Source: Rhynchospora pubera
Taxonomy: Eukaryota > Streptophyta > Magnoliopsida > Poales > Cyperaceae
DNA length: 64,000 nt
Assembly (NCBI GenBank): GCA_028095005.1
Contig: CM051460.1
Coordinates: forward strand, 287,038,238-287,102,237
Reading direction: 5' to 3'
Within the stretch, counting starts at the first letter, position 1. Every line of letters begins with the position of its first letter. The notes beneath the pieces were generated by a model. That model saw only the letters and a program-made list of their open reading frames with translations. It searched no databases and had not been told where the DNA came from. This document shows positions 9,381 through 20,300 of this stretch, one piece after another. The translations under genes and the position numbers were made by a program.

Positions 9381-11380
9381 CCTTACGTTGCCAATTGTTG
9401 ATTTGGCATTTCTTTTTGTTTTGTTTCTTCGGTGCCTATCACGTCGATGAATGGGATAATGTCTCAAACAGTTTAAAGGCCTCACGTGCACATGTTAGAA
9501 GAACTTCCAAAAAAGGGGAAGAAAATAAAGAAAAAACATTGAAATTTTTTTTTTCCCGTCTGCAATTTATGTATGTCACAAATATGATATATAATAGCTA
9601 TTATTGGCGATTGGATCTACATCTGTGACAGTTACACTGTTGATATTTTCAGCATGATAAAATTATTTTCAGTTCAAGATTTTTTTTGTAATTACTTCTT
9701 CAAAATGTATTAATCGAAAATTTTGTATTTTACATTACTATAACTTGAAAATTACTATGTTTTTAGGAAATTTTGGTTGAATTGCTTTTGGCAGTTAGCC
9801 CATATTTGATATTTCTCTCATTCTCTGCTAGCCATGGCAGTGGATGTTTTGTCTGGGCTTTCTTTTCCCAATCTTTTTTTCCAACAACACGCGTGGATCC
9901 ATTTTCCCAAAAAATAGTGACTAAAGTAGGCCTATATGTTTGTTATGTTAGCTTCCAACTTTTTCACAAGGAAAACGTATTATGTTTGATGTTTCTTCCA
10001 ATTTTCTGTTGAAGCCGAACAAACGCTATTAAAAATAAAAAAACATGATATAACATAAAAAGTGCATGAGAGAGATGTCGGTAATAAGAAATGCATGGAT
10101 GCTATTATAAATCATATGGATCCAAGTATGACAATCGATCTGTAACAGAATAAGTAAAAATTGTGTATTTAATTTAATCAAAGATTAATTTTATTATTAT
10201 GCATCAATCTCGTTTGGATAGGTGTGGGAAGAAGGGAAGAAGGGAAGAAGTGAAAAAAAGTATTGGAAAGTGTGTAACTTTGTGAAGAGTTTGGATTGTT
10301 TATAATTTTTTTTCTTCCTTCTTCCTTCTTCCTCCTCTCATCCAAACGGAGGCAACGTGTAGAATTGTACCAAAACTAGCTGAAATTTCGCGCTTCGTGC
10401 GATATGATGAACTTAACCTGGCTAACAATTTGGAAGATTATCGCATGTTGTATGACCTATTTTTTCTTATCGATTTGATGAATTTTATAATTATAATAGT
10501 TTTTATTTGTAGTTAAACATATTACAGCTTTAAATTATAGTGCAAATACTTTAAAGCATGCAAAAGAGAAATCCAAATAGAACAGCTATGATTTTCCTTA
10601 CCAAAAATTCTTGTGCATTCTACATTTAAGTTTATAAACCAATATCCGTTGACAAAAATTATTACTCTAATCACCTGGATCAATATGGATTCTTTTTTAT
10701 TATAGAAGACTTCCCCAAGCGAAGCAGCAATATTAGGTCTAAATGTGTGAGATTGGATGCGCAAAATATAATGTGTGCTTTCCATCTATTTTGTTTTGAG
10801 ACCCAGCATAAAGATGTAAAGAAATTTATAAATAAAATGAATAAGCAAAGAAATATTAGACAAATGTACATGGTATATTAGTTTGTAATTTTTTTTTGTC
10901 CGCTGTGTATGAAGGCTCATTAAACCAGGGGTACCTCCAAAAAGTAGTTAAAAAATTGTGGAATAATAAATTTAAAATTTCAGTGCAAGGCCACTTCAGG
11001 TAGCCAATGAATACATCAAATAAACAAAAGCAACATAAACAATAATTGCTCATAGTTTTGAGCTTGTCTAGCACACAGACATTTATGCATCATGACAATT
11101 CAAAAAAATTTGGGAAAATATCATTACATTAGTATTCACCGCTAAAAATAAACCAATTGTTACCACTCTTATCCTCCTCTTTTCCACCATCTTTGTACAT
11201 TGCAAATAAAAATGATGCATAATAAAAGAAAACATCAGATACTATCAAAAGACAAAAGCATTCCAATTAATACCAATCGTTGTCAAATCCACGGGAGGTT
11301 TATATATTTCTTTTCTAAGGTCATCCTTGATTAGGTAGCAGTGACTATACAGTGAAAATAGAGAACCCAAAGCATTGAAA
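9381..11380. other. Intergenic stretch with one small inverted-repeat element
   Basis: Low-complexity, AT-rich DNA. Apart from the small element at about 10211-10348, no gene or RNA was recognised; short open frames here have no family features and probably arise by chance. Confidence 0.5.
10211..10348. mobile_element. Short MITE with CGTTTGGAT ends
   Basis: Begins CGTTTGGATAGG and ends with the inverted ATCCAAACG. The interior is purine-rich (GGGAAGAAGGG) on the left and pyrimidine-rich on the right, so it folds into a hairpin. It is related to the elements at 23577-23726 and, by its ends, at 33243-33430. Confidence 0.6.
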
Positions 11381-11385
11381 CAAAT

Positions 11386-11725
11386 AGACCTCTAGGGCAT
11401 TTATGTCGTAATCACCAGTAAAAACACAAGTACCCAATGCTCCCTTCAGCAAAATCAAATCAGTCTTAGCAGTACATTGGCTACTTTCTTATCCACCTAC
11501 AATAAAATAGCACTTAAGATTGACAAACTAAGAATTTACAGATTGACAGAAGGGAAGCGAGGAATTCATTTTTATATCCATGGTATTTTTGAACTTGTCA
11601 ATTGTCATCATGTCAGGAGGTGCAATTGGAAGTTTAGCCTGCTGCAATATGTCAAGGGTACGTTTTTGGATAGTCTCATCTATCCAGCCAAGCCAACACA
11701 ACATATCCACTGCTATGACTTATTG
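11386..11725 (-). pseudogene. 3-dehydroquinate synthase C-terminal fragment, decayed
   Basis: Two exon-like blocks match the C-terminal end of plant 3-dehydroquinate synthase, the plastid shikimate-pathway enzyme. The first (about 11578-11725) reads AVDMLCWLGWIDE, then ILQQAKLPIAPPDMMT. The second, after a TAG acceptor (11499-11497), starts VDKKVANVLLRLI; a two-base insertion shifts the frame, after which LLKGALGTCVFTGDYD follows. No GT donor lies at the expected end of the first block. Upstream exons (NAD-binding and catalytic regions) were not found nearby. Family assignment is from conserved motifs; pseudogene status is from the frameshift, missing donor and missing exons. Confidence 0.7.
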
Positions 11726-12122
11726 AATTAAACAATAATCCTATTATATATAGATCATTCACCTCCAACATGTCCTGCACATCAAGAGCTTTGATTTTTG
11801 TTACAAATTTTCAGTCAGGTCCAAACAGCCTAAAGAAGCATGTCAATGGCTCGAAAAGCACCTGCAAGATGACATTTTGTTATATCATTAAAATGTATCT
11901 TGACATGAGTTTATTAAATTATACCTCGTTGAGGGCATGCCTTCGATTTTTTCTTATTATATAACTCAAGTAAAGAAAAATATTTAATGCAAAAAATAAG
12001 AAATGAGAGGAACATATACAGCCTCAATCTAACCAATGGAAAAATGGCAAAGACAGCAGGTATACTATACTGTTACCGGAACAACACCTCAAATGTTTTT
12101 TGTTTTCTGAATTTGAAGTTAC

Positions 12123-12916
12123 AGGGAGAGATTCCTTGGTGTATGCTCTTTGCGGACGATGTGGTGTTAGTCGATGAGAGTAGGACGGAGGTCGATAGGA
12201 AATTGGAATTGTGGAGACGAACTCTAGAGTCCAAAGGGTTTAGGCTTAGTAGAACTAAGACGGAGTATATGGGGTGTGAGTTTAGTGGGATACGACCAGT
12301 GGACGGAGATGTCTGTCTAGACGGGCAGGTAGTACCTACGAAAGATACTTTTCGATATTTAGGGTCGATGCTGCAGAGCGATGGCGAGATAGATGAAGAT
12401 GTTAGTCACAGGATAAGAGCGGGGTGGGTGAAATGGCGACAAGCATCAGGCGTCCTATGCGATAAGAAAGTCCCGCAGAAGCTAAAAGGCAAGTTCTACA
12501 GGACAGCGATTAGACCTGCGATGTTGTATGGCGCAGAATGTTGGGCTACTAAAAGACGACATGTCCAGAAGACGAGTGTAGCTGAGATGCGTATGTTGAG
12601 GTGGATCTGCGGTCACACGAGGAAAGATCGGATTAGAAATGATGACATACGAGATATGGTTGGGGTCGCACCAATAGAGGAGAAGCTGATCCAAAATCGT
12701 TTGAGATGGTTTGGACATATCCAACGCAGACCTCCAGAGGCACCGGTACGTATCGGAATTCTTAATCATTTCGAGAACACCCGGAGGGGGAGAGGGAGAC
12801 CAAGATTGACATGGGAAGAAGCGGTGAAAAGAGACCTTAAAGAATGGAACGTCTCCAAGGAGTTGGCGATCGATAGGAGCGCTTGGAAGTTAGCAATTCA
12901 TGTACCGGAGCCATGA
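12123..12916 (+). pseudogene. RTE reverse transcriptase, C-terminal part
   Basis: Open to the stop at 12914-12916. It contains the RT palm motif MLFADDVVLVDE, the thumb region (RTKTEYMGC, FRYLGSMLQSDGEIDEDV) and the C-terminal segment typical of plant RTE proteins (MLYGAECWATKRRHVQK, LRWICGHTRKDRIRND, NRLRWFGHIQRRP, GRPRLTW). The endonuclease domain and RT fingers are missing because of 5' truncation. The same open frame extends upstream to 11987, but those codons are host DNA outside the target-site duplication. Not a functional gene. Confidence 0.88.
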
Positions 12917-13148
12917 CGTAGGAACTTAGGGGTAGGAGCGATGCCATAGGTTTGTAGGTCCCTCTATTAGGTCACAGTCGAGGTCTAGGTTTCTACTATT
13001 ACTATTATTATTAGTATGGCTAGTCTTACTATTATATTTTTATGTTTTTTTTTTTTTTTGGTTCTTGGATGTGTTCTCTTGTTGGGTTTCTTTCTAGCCT
13101 ACCCCAACTTGTTTGGGACAAAAAGCTTGGTTGTTGTTGTTGTTGTTG
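12123..13148 (+). mobile_element. 5'-truncated RTE-type LINE with target-site duplication
   Basis: Carries the C-terminal half of a non-LTR reverse transcriptase (next entry), a 3' UTR of about 230 bp and a terminal run of TTG repeats, the usual tail of plant RTE elements. TTGAAGTTAC occurs at 12113-12122 before the element and again at 13146-13155 after it, the expected duplication (its TTG overlaps the tail). The element is 5'-truncated just before the RT palm motif FADD. An inverted copy of its last 290 bp lies at 44106-44398. Confidence 0.85.
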
Positions 13149-16100
13149 AAGTTACCATTGTTGGATATATTGTACTGGTACTGCACTATACTTACTGCAT
13201 GATCTGCCTACAAAATTATAGTCACCATTGTTGGATATAGGAGGATAAGTTTGTGAGATATAATATGACCAATGGTACAATGTTTGATCAGCACCTGATG
13301 GTATGGTTGTGGAAAAAATACAATATGAATATATATTATGTTTGATACCTGGGAATAGGACCTGGTCTGTGCTTGTCATAACAAATACACCATGGTTTGG
13401 CCATTTTGATCTTTTCACCTCATTCACTGTTATAACCTGTTAAAAAATTAGCTTCATTAGTTCATACTAAATATAATTCTTTCTTAAACAGATTTATCCA
13501 TCAATTATGATGTATTAATTTTAATTAAACAAACATATCAATGATACGTACCAACCGACCCTTGCCAAGACTTTCACAGCATCACACGTAGCTACACATA
13601 TGTTTAAGCTCCAATTACCGAAATGAATAGACTATATTTGACCGATGGGGATAAGCACATCTGAATACTATGCAATATCCGATCTAGATACTGTGCAAAT
13701 AATTAATTAGTATTAACAAAAAAAAATTGATTGCACGTTTGTGCATATTGTGTGATTTTTCTAATTACATATCTAGCAACAAAAAGATATGTAATTAGAA
13801 AAAGCACACACTTTCTCAATTTGATTGCAAAAATAAAACCAAACATAACATGCACGCATTCTGACAACGACATGAGAAAATTTTGGAGAAACCTTCTACA
13901 AATGACATCTTGAAAAATAGGCAAGAAAACTTCTTATAAAAAACTGAACTTATCATCACAAAGCAAGATATAAAATTAGTGAAAGAACACACACTATCGT
14001 ATTAAAATAAAAAATTGTCGCAACAACTTAGGAAAATTTCAGGTTGTACCCGTCAGTTTTAAGTTAACAGATTAATATATGAAGGCTTCATTTAGCAAAT
14101 ATGTTATCTTTTTGTTGTAATTCAATATAACAGACCAATATCCGATCTAGATATTGTGAAAATAATTAATTAGTATTAGCAAAAAAATTGAGAAAAGAAA
14201 TAATTAGAAAATCTTGAAAATCTAACCTAAACAACACTTTTATATTAGAAGATTAAAACATACTCACTTGTCAAAAATAAGAAGGAAAAAAGAAAATTAA
14301 TGGCCCTTTTACTCCCGGTAGGAAAATTTGGGCTATCTAATTTTAAAAAGTACTTGAAAAATATTGAGTTAATCGTAGGTCAAGAATGAAATAAGAGGCA
14401 ATATTTTTCAAGTACTTTTTAATTCAGCATCTAAAGTATTATTTATTTTTGAGAAAGGTCAGAGAAAAAAGAAAAAGTACCTCATAAGTATTATTCAGTC
14501 CTAGTTGTTAGAACGATGCAGTAATTAATTGTGCGTGGAGTTTAGGCCAACTCAAAAATTAGTGCTGCTCTTTTTCTAGTCCCCTTGTAATAGCTGCCGA
14601 AAATAAGAGTCGGAATAGTTGAATCAGAATGATTGGAGAGAAAGCAAAATCAAATTAGAAGTCTCTAGATGCTAGAGTTCCGCTTGCATCAACACATTGA
14701 GTTAATCGTAGGTCAATCATGTGACTTTGAGGGAAGCTGTATGTTTTAGTTTAGATGAGTGGGTAAATAAAGGAGAAATTTCTGATTAAATTAATCGAAG
14801 AGAGAAATCATTGGAGAAATTTTAAAATTTAATAGAAGGTACCTTTCAACAGAAGAACTAAACCTCAGGCGTCAATTTCAACTGGCTTTTGAGGGAGAGC
14901 GATTAGTCCGTCGTCATCGCTCGTTCTCTCTCCTACTCGTCCTAGCTCTGTCCACCCAGACCCTTCTTCTTTGTTCATTTTGTTGGGGAGAGTGGGAGAG
15001 GTATTCGACCAAACCAAGCGAAAATATCGAAGGTTTAGTCCGTTCTCCTACCCGCCATGATTCTCTCAGCCGCGAGTCCGGGACCCATCTCTTCCCTTCT
15101 GTTCTCTCCCTTCCTCTTCTTCTCTTTCTCTATCTCATTTTCTCTCTTCCGTCTCTCTCTTTCCATAATAATAAAGAGGCGATAGGAAGGAAGAAACATA
15201 TCATCGGAGTGATCGACAGATCGAGATCAATTTTTGATCTGACGAACAGGATCAATACAGGAAAGCAAAACGGACGATCTAGATCGTTTCAGAAAAGTGG
15301 ATGATGATGTCAGCATGTTACTGTAGAAAAGCTCCCTAGAAATAAGTATTTTTTGATAAGGCACTGGAGGAATTCAAATACATTCAATGCGATGCTTAGT
15401 ATTGAATCATAAAATATCTAATTTGGTTTAATGGGGTTGGAATATCTCTACATAAAAAAGTTTATTATCAAGTATTTTCTCAAAATTTATATATTACGTG
15501 ATAAGTGGATCAAATTCCATATTTTATATTGTCCTCAAATTATATCTGAAAAATTTTAATAGATTTACTTAACCTTAAGTTTTTGTATAATATTTGAAAA
15601 AAAAAACTGTAAGGTATGCTTAAAACTTTATTTTACATTGAAAACTTACATAATATCTTTATATTTTGTTAATCTTTAGTTAATATAGTTAATATAGTAT
15701 AATCGTCCAACTTTAGTTCAAAACATGTATTGTTCTGCCTAGGAAAAACCATTTGTTATTTGTTCAGTCTTGATATATGTTATTTTGTTAAATTGCACCT
15801 TAACAATATACAAAATAATCTCTTGAACATTTTTTTAGTTTATTAAATTGAATATAATTTCACGTGTGTATCTACGTTACATTAGCTGGTCTGTTAAATT
15901 GAATTTAAAGATGGACTCAATGAGAAAGAAAACAAGTGCTGTTATTATTACATAATAATACGAACATTCCCATCCTTCGAATATATTGGTACTCAACTAT
16001 AAAACTAGAACCAGTTTTTGATCTAATGACAAAAAGCAATGCATCTTAAGTGAAAAGTCGTAGGTTCCAAACTCAAATGAGATTTTTATAGACATTTAAT

Positions 16101-17390
16101 TTAAAAATAAGTTGGAAGACTTGACCTCCAATTTATCTTATTAAAAAAATAAAAAACTATACTTAAAATTTACACCATATTTAAAAAAATTTGTATTTAA
16201 ATTTGCGAGTAATCTGGAAATCGCCTCATAATAAAACAAATTCTGACACAAAAGAACCACTCAAGTTTGAAATTATTGATGGATTACTAAATACTAATCG
16301 ATCTATCTAAAGTCGAATATATACTCAAATAAGCTCAACTTTTATGAATTTGCGAGTTATTTGAAAATCACCTCTGGAATGATCGAATTCTGACAGAAAT
16401 GAATCACTATTTTTTCTAACTACTTGAACTATCTGAAGCTGGAGGCTCAAATAAGCTTAATTAAAAAAATGAAACAAATAACTTCAATCTGGAGTGGAAA
16501 ATTAACTGCCGAATTTTCTAACTATTCGTCAGTTGCAATGATATCTCAATTACTAGTATTCTAACAGTAGATCCGAACCATTCAATGTGTTTTTCACATT
16601 GAAATCTCATTGGAGATCAAATTTGACATTTTTTTTTTAAATTTTTAGTATTTTTTGTATTTTATAAAATTCTTAATCTAAACAATTCTAGATCCTTCAA
16701 TAACAACAATTTTTAAAATCTCAAAAAAAAGTAAAAAAATATAAAATATAAAATTTGGTCTCTAATGAGATTTCAATATGAAGAACAAATTGAACGGTTC
16801 GAATTAGCCATTAAAACTTCAAAAAATGAAAATTAATCGTGACTGACGGATCCATTCGTCGATCGTAACTGATTTTAGTCTATCTCTGTACTTATTTTTT
16901 AAAATTTTCTTTTTACTCTCTTCACATCTCTGTAAACCTTTTTATACCTATATTAATGAATTGCCTGATGGTAGGCACACGCTTTCCATTTTTTTTTTTT
17001 TTGAAGGTTGATTTGAAGCTTGTCAATTTCAAAAGAACTATTTGAAAACTTAGGAGAATTTTGAAATTTCCTGATTCTTTTATGTGCATTACTGTGGCAT
17101 TTTTCTTAACAAATTCTTCTGAAGCGGCATCTATATATGACACACTATATTAGTGTCTTGGCCAACAAAAGACTAAAATTATGCCGATTTTATTTCTGTG
17201 CAACAAGATAATAAAAAATAATTAAGGATAAGATTACATTAAGCGATGCAAGTCAGAGCAGTGAATTAACATGGGGATTTATTCTGTTGCATTATTGGAA
17301 TTAATAAAAGGATAGTACAAAGTAAAGTCTCTAGCAAAGCATAATTAATCAAATCAAAATATGAGATATTTTATTCTCGTTCGGTCATCT
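13149..17390. other. Intergenic, AT-rich, no gene recognised
   Basis: Contains a short direct repeat (ACCATTGTTGGATATA at about 13154 and 13223). A stretch at about 13372-13436 reads on the minus strand as VNEVKRSKWPNHGVFVMTS between splice-like borders but could not be assigned. A CT-rich segment at about 14900-15170 looks like a promoter or 5' UTR without a gene attached. The rest is A/T runs. Confidence 0.4.
16565..16810. mobile_element. AT-rich foldback MITE, copy 1
   Basis: Left part GATCCGAACCATTCAATGTG...ATGAAATCTCATTGGAGATC-like is matched in inverted form by the right part (TCTCTAATGAGATTTCAATATG...ATTGAACGGTTCGAATT). The core is AT-rich. Related elements lie at about 20100-20340 and 22650-22880, suggesting a family of about 250 bp clustered around the first GDSL gene. 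Exact ends are not resolved. Confidence 0.5.
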
Positions 17391-20300
17391 CTAGGCTGTT
17401 GCGAGTTGTTGTATGTTCTCCGGGTAGATATCAGAAGGAGATGTTGAATTATATGACTTTATGGCAAAAAACATATTTAAAGCCTCTGTGGGATGAAATG
17501 AATCCCAAAATAGATAAGTTGTACGGTTTTGGCATGGCGTTTGGTTCGGCAAGCATGTAATTAACCCATTATTTGGGCCAACGCCGCAACAACTCTTGTT
17601 GGTCACAGTAAAACCTAAATTTCATTAAAAAAAACAAAGTTTTCAGGAACTAAGATTAGAGAAGTTATTTGGTCGCGTTAATTCAAGGTTACGTACTGTA
17701 CTTTTTCTATGGAAATTAATAAAGGAAGCTCTGTTCCTTTATTGAGATCTCAAATTGTCAAAGCAGTTTAAATTACGATGTTAGCCAATAATAAATAACA
17801 AAGAAGTGGTCTGATACAAGCATGATACAATTTCCTAATTAGTAATAGTTGACTAAGGTGTTTTACAATAAATAAAGCTCATGATTGGGGCTTATAATGA
17901 CTTCACAAAAACAACTATTAGGTTTGTTAAAAAATGGCATGCCAACAATGTTTTGATCACCAACGATATTTAACCTATTTGCTGACCGAAATATTCACAA
18001 ATTAAACATTACCATAAGCTGTGGCATTTGAAAGGAGATCTCTAAAGCGATCGTAGATGTTCCCATAGACAAACCTTGCGCCTGGTAGATCAGTATTGAA
18101 ACGTTTCACCAGTTGCAGAATCTTAATGTTAAACAACTCAATGGCCTTGTTTTGGTCCTCGTTGCAAGTGCTATTGTTCGTGTTATTCATCCGTGCGAGC
18201 TCAAACGGTATGCATCCAATCAGACCCAACCCAAAAACTGCAAATTTTCTCGCCCCCAAGTCGTATAATTTCTGGAAATATGAAGATTTGTGGTGACATT
18301 TAACTGAGTACTAAAGAGAACTCTTGTCTTTTGTTGTAGAAATTTAAAGAACTTAGGTCTAATTGCACTTTTTCACATTCTTTTCTGTAATTATTTCCTT
18401 TGTTTCCCATTTTAGCTGGCAGTGATTTAACTCTCAATTTTGCATCTTTAGAAAGCAGCAACCAAGTGATGTTTTTTTTTTATCATAACAGAAATATTAA
18501 CACAGTATTTTTTTGATAGAACATTTCTTTCCTCATTCGCAACAGTAATATTTATATAGATCATTGCATCTCCAAAACTACAGTTTATATTTGAATCACA
18601 GTTTTGTTTTAGCAAAAATAAGGACAGAATTGTTAGAGATTATATAAGAGTATATATCTCCAAACGTCCTTAATTGGCTTGTGCCTTATTATGCCATAAG
18701 ATCTCGATACAATCATCCTCATGTTCCTCACTCATAAAATAAATTGCCCCCACAAAAAAAGGAGAAAAAAGTGTACCGAGAGTTGCCCTGAGAATTCTTG
18801 AGCCAGAACTTCAGCAAAGGCGCTCGGTGTATACTGGTGACTCGTCCGATATATATCTGGCAAGAAATAATTGTTCAAATAATCATTACTGCCAATGGAA
18901 AAGCCGTATAAGCACTTGCTGAGGTATATGTTAAGTTCCGTATCATTTCCAAAGGATCCCCTCAAGCTTTGAACCGTAGAGTTGAATTGCCTCACTTGAT
19001 CAGCCAAATAGTAATTAGCTCCCTGTTGAATTTTTTTTATTTTTTTTAGTTATTAGCAAAATTATACAGTTCAACTTCAGAGTATTCCTCAGCTTCTTTT
19101 ACTATCAATATTTGACCTAAACTTTAATGATATGGAGTTGCAATTTTTTTTTTACTTGGAGCTACAGCAAAATATATATGAATGTCCTCTGATCATGATT
19201 GGTCAAGAAATAGGTTTACTACCAAAATTAAGTAAATTAATTAATAAAATCAGTTATCTTTAGGAGGCTCTTATTCTGAGAAGACCAACTTGACTGATAC
19301 CCATATAACTTGAAATTCAGTCACAACTTATTCTCGGTATTACATGACGAACTAATCAATCTGAAGAGTTTGTGGAGGTTTTAAATTAAGAAAAAAGGAT
19401 TTAACATGGAATCCTCCACAAACAGCCAACTAATTGATCTCGAAACCGTAGTTCCTTTTGCAAGATTTATATCGGTGTAAAGATATATATTAGTTCAAAT
19501 GGCTCACCAAATGTTTCCCTGTCTCCTGTCTGATTCCAGCTGCAGCAGATGCAAAATTGAGGCCACTTGTTCCAGCAGCTCCAGGTGTGGAAAAAAGAAC
19601 GCCAAGAGTGTTACTCCTTCGAGCCGATGCATATGAAGGAATGAAACCTTTTGACCCGAGAAATTGACCTACAATTTCAACGTTGAGAACATCTGAGTAT
19701 GCTATCAACATGTATGAATAATGAACCAGGTAAAAAAATTTAGCACACCATTAAGGTTCAAATTATTAGCCTGTTGTAAGCTATCAAGAAAAATCTTTCT
19801 TGCTTATATTCTATGGTTTTTTATGTCTTTTGTGGTACAGCAAAAATGGCCTTATATTTTTCTTTATTTACCGATTCAATTTAATCTCCAATGAATCACT
19901 TATCTCAAAAAAAATCTCCAATGAATCACTCCATCTCATTTTGGTCATTATAGAAAGAAAGCAACAGGGGAACGGAAAAACAAAAGATGACATAAGGAAA
20001 AATAATAATTATAATTTAAAAATGTTAGGCTCTCTTATTTGAGAAATACTAGTCTAATATTTGGGACGGATGTGGTCTGTCCAACACAATCTTTCTCATA
20101 TTTTAAGTTTCAAATGATCGACCCGAACCGTTCAATATATATGTTCACCATATTGAAACTTACAAAAAATTACTTTTTACATTTTTTTAATTTGTTTACT
20201 ATTTTTTTGGTATATGAGAAAATCGTTGTTATTGAACGATTCATAATTTTTATATTATGAATTTTCTAAAATACAAAAAAATAGTAAAATTTTTCAAAAA

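Noticed and set aside
9773..10012. Plus-strand frame of 79 codons
   Set aside because: Composition and position match random AT-rich DNA; no splice or promoter context.
11987..12122. Upstream part of the open frame in front of the LINE reverse transcriptase
   Set aside because: The target-site duplication at 12113-12122 shows these codons are host DNA that happens to be in frame.
13372..13436. Exon-like segment reading VNEVKRSKWPNHGVFVM on the minus strand
   Set aside because: Splice-like borders but no family match and no partner exons; kept only as a remark.
16020..16110. Possible tRNA-like B box (GTAGGTTCCAAACTC)
   Set aside because: No A box at the right distance, no cloverleaf and no target duplication found.
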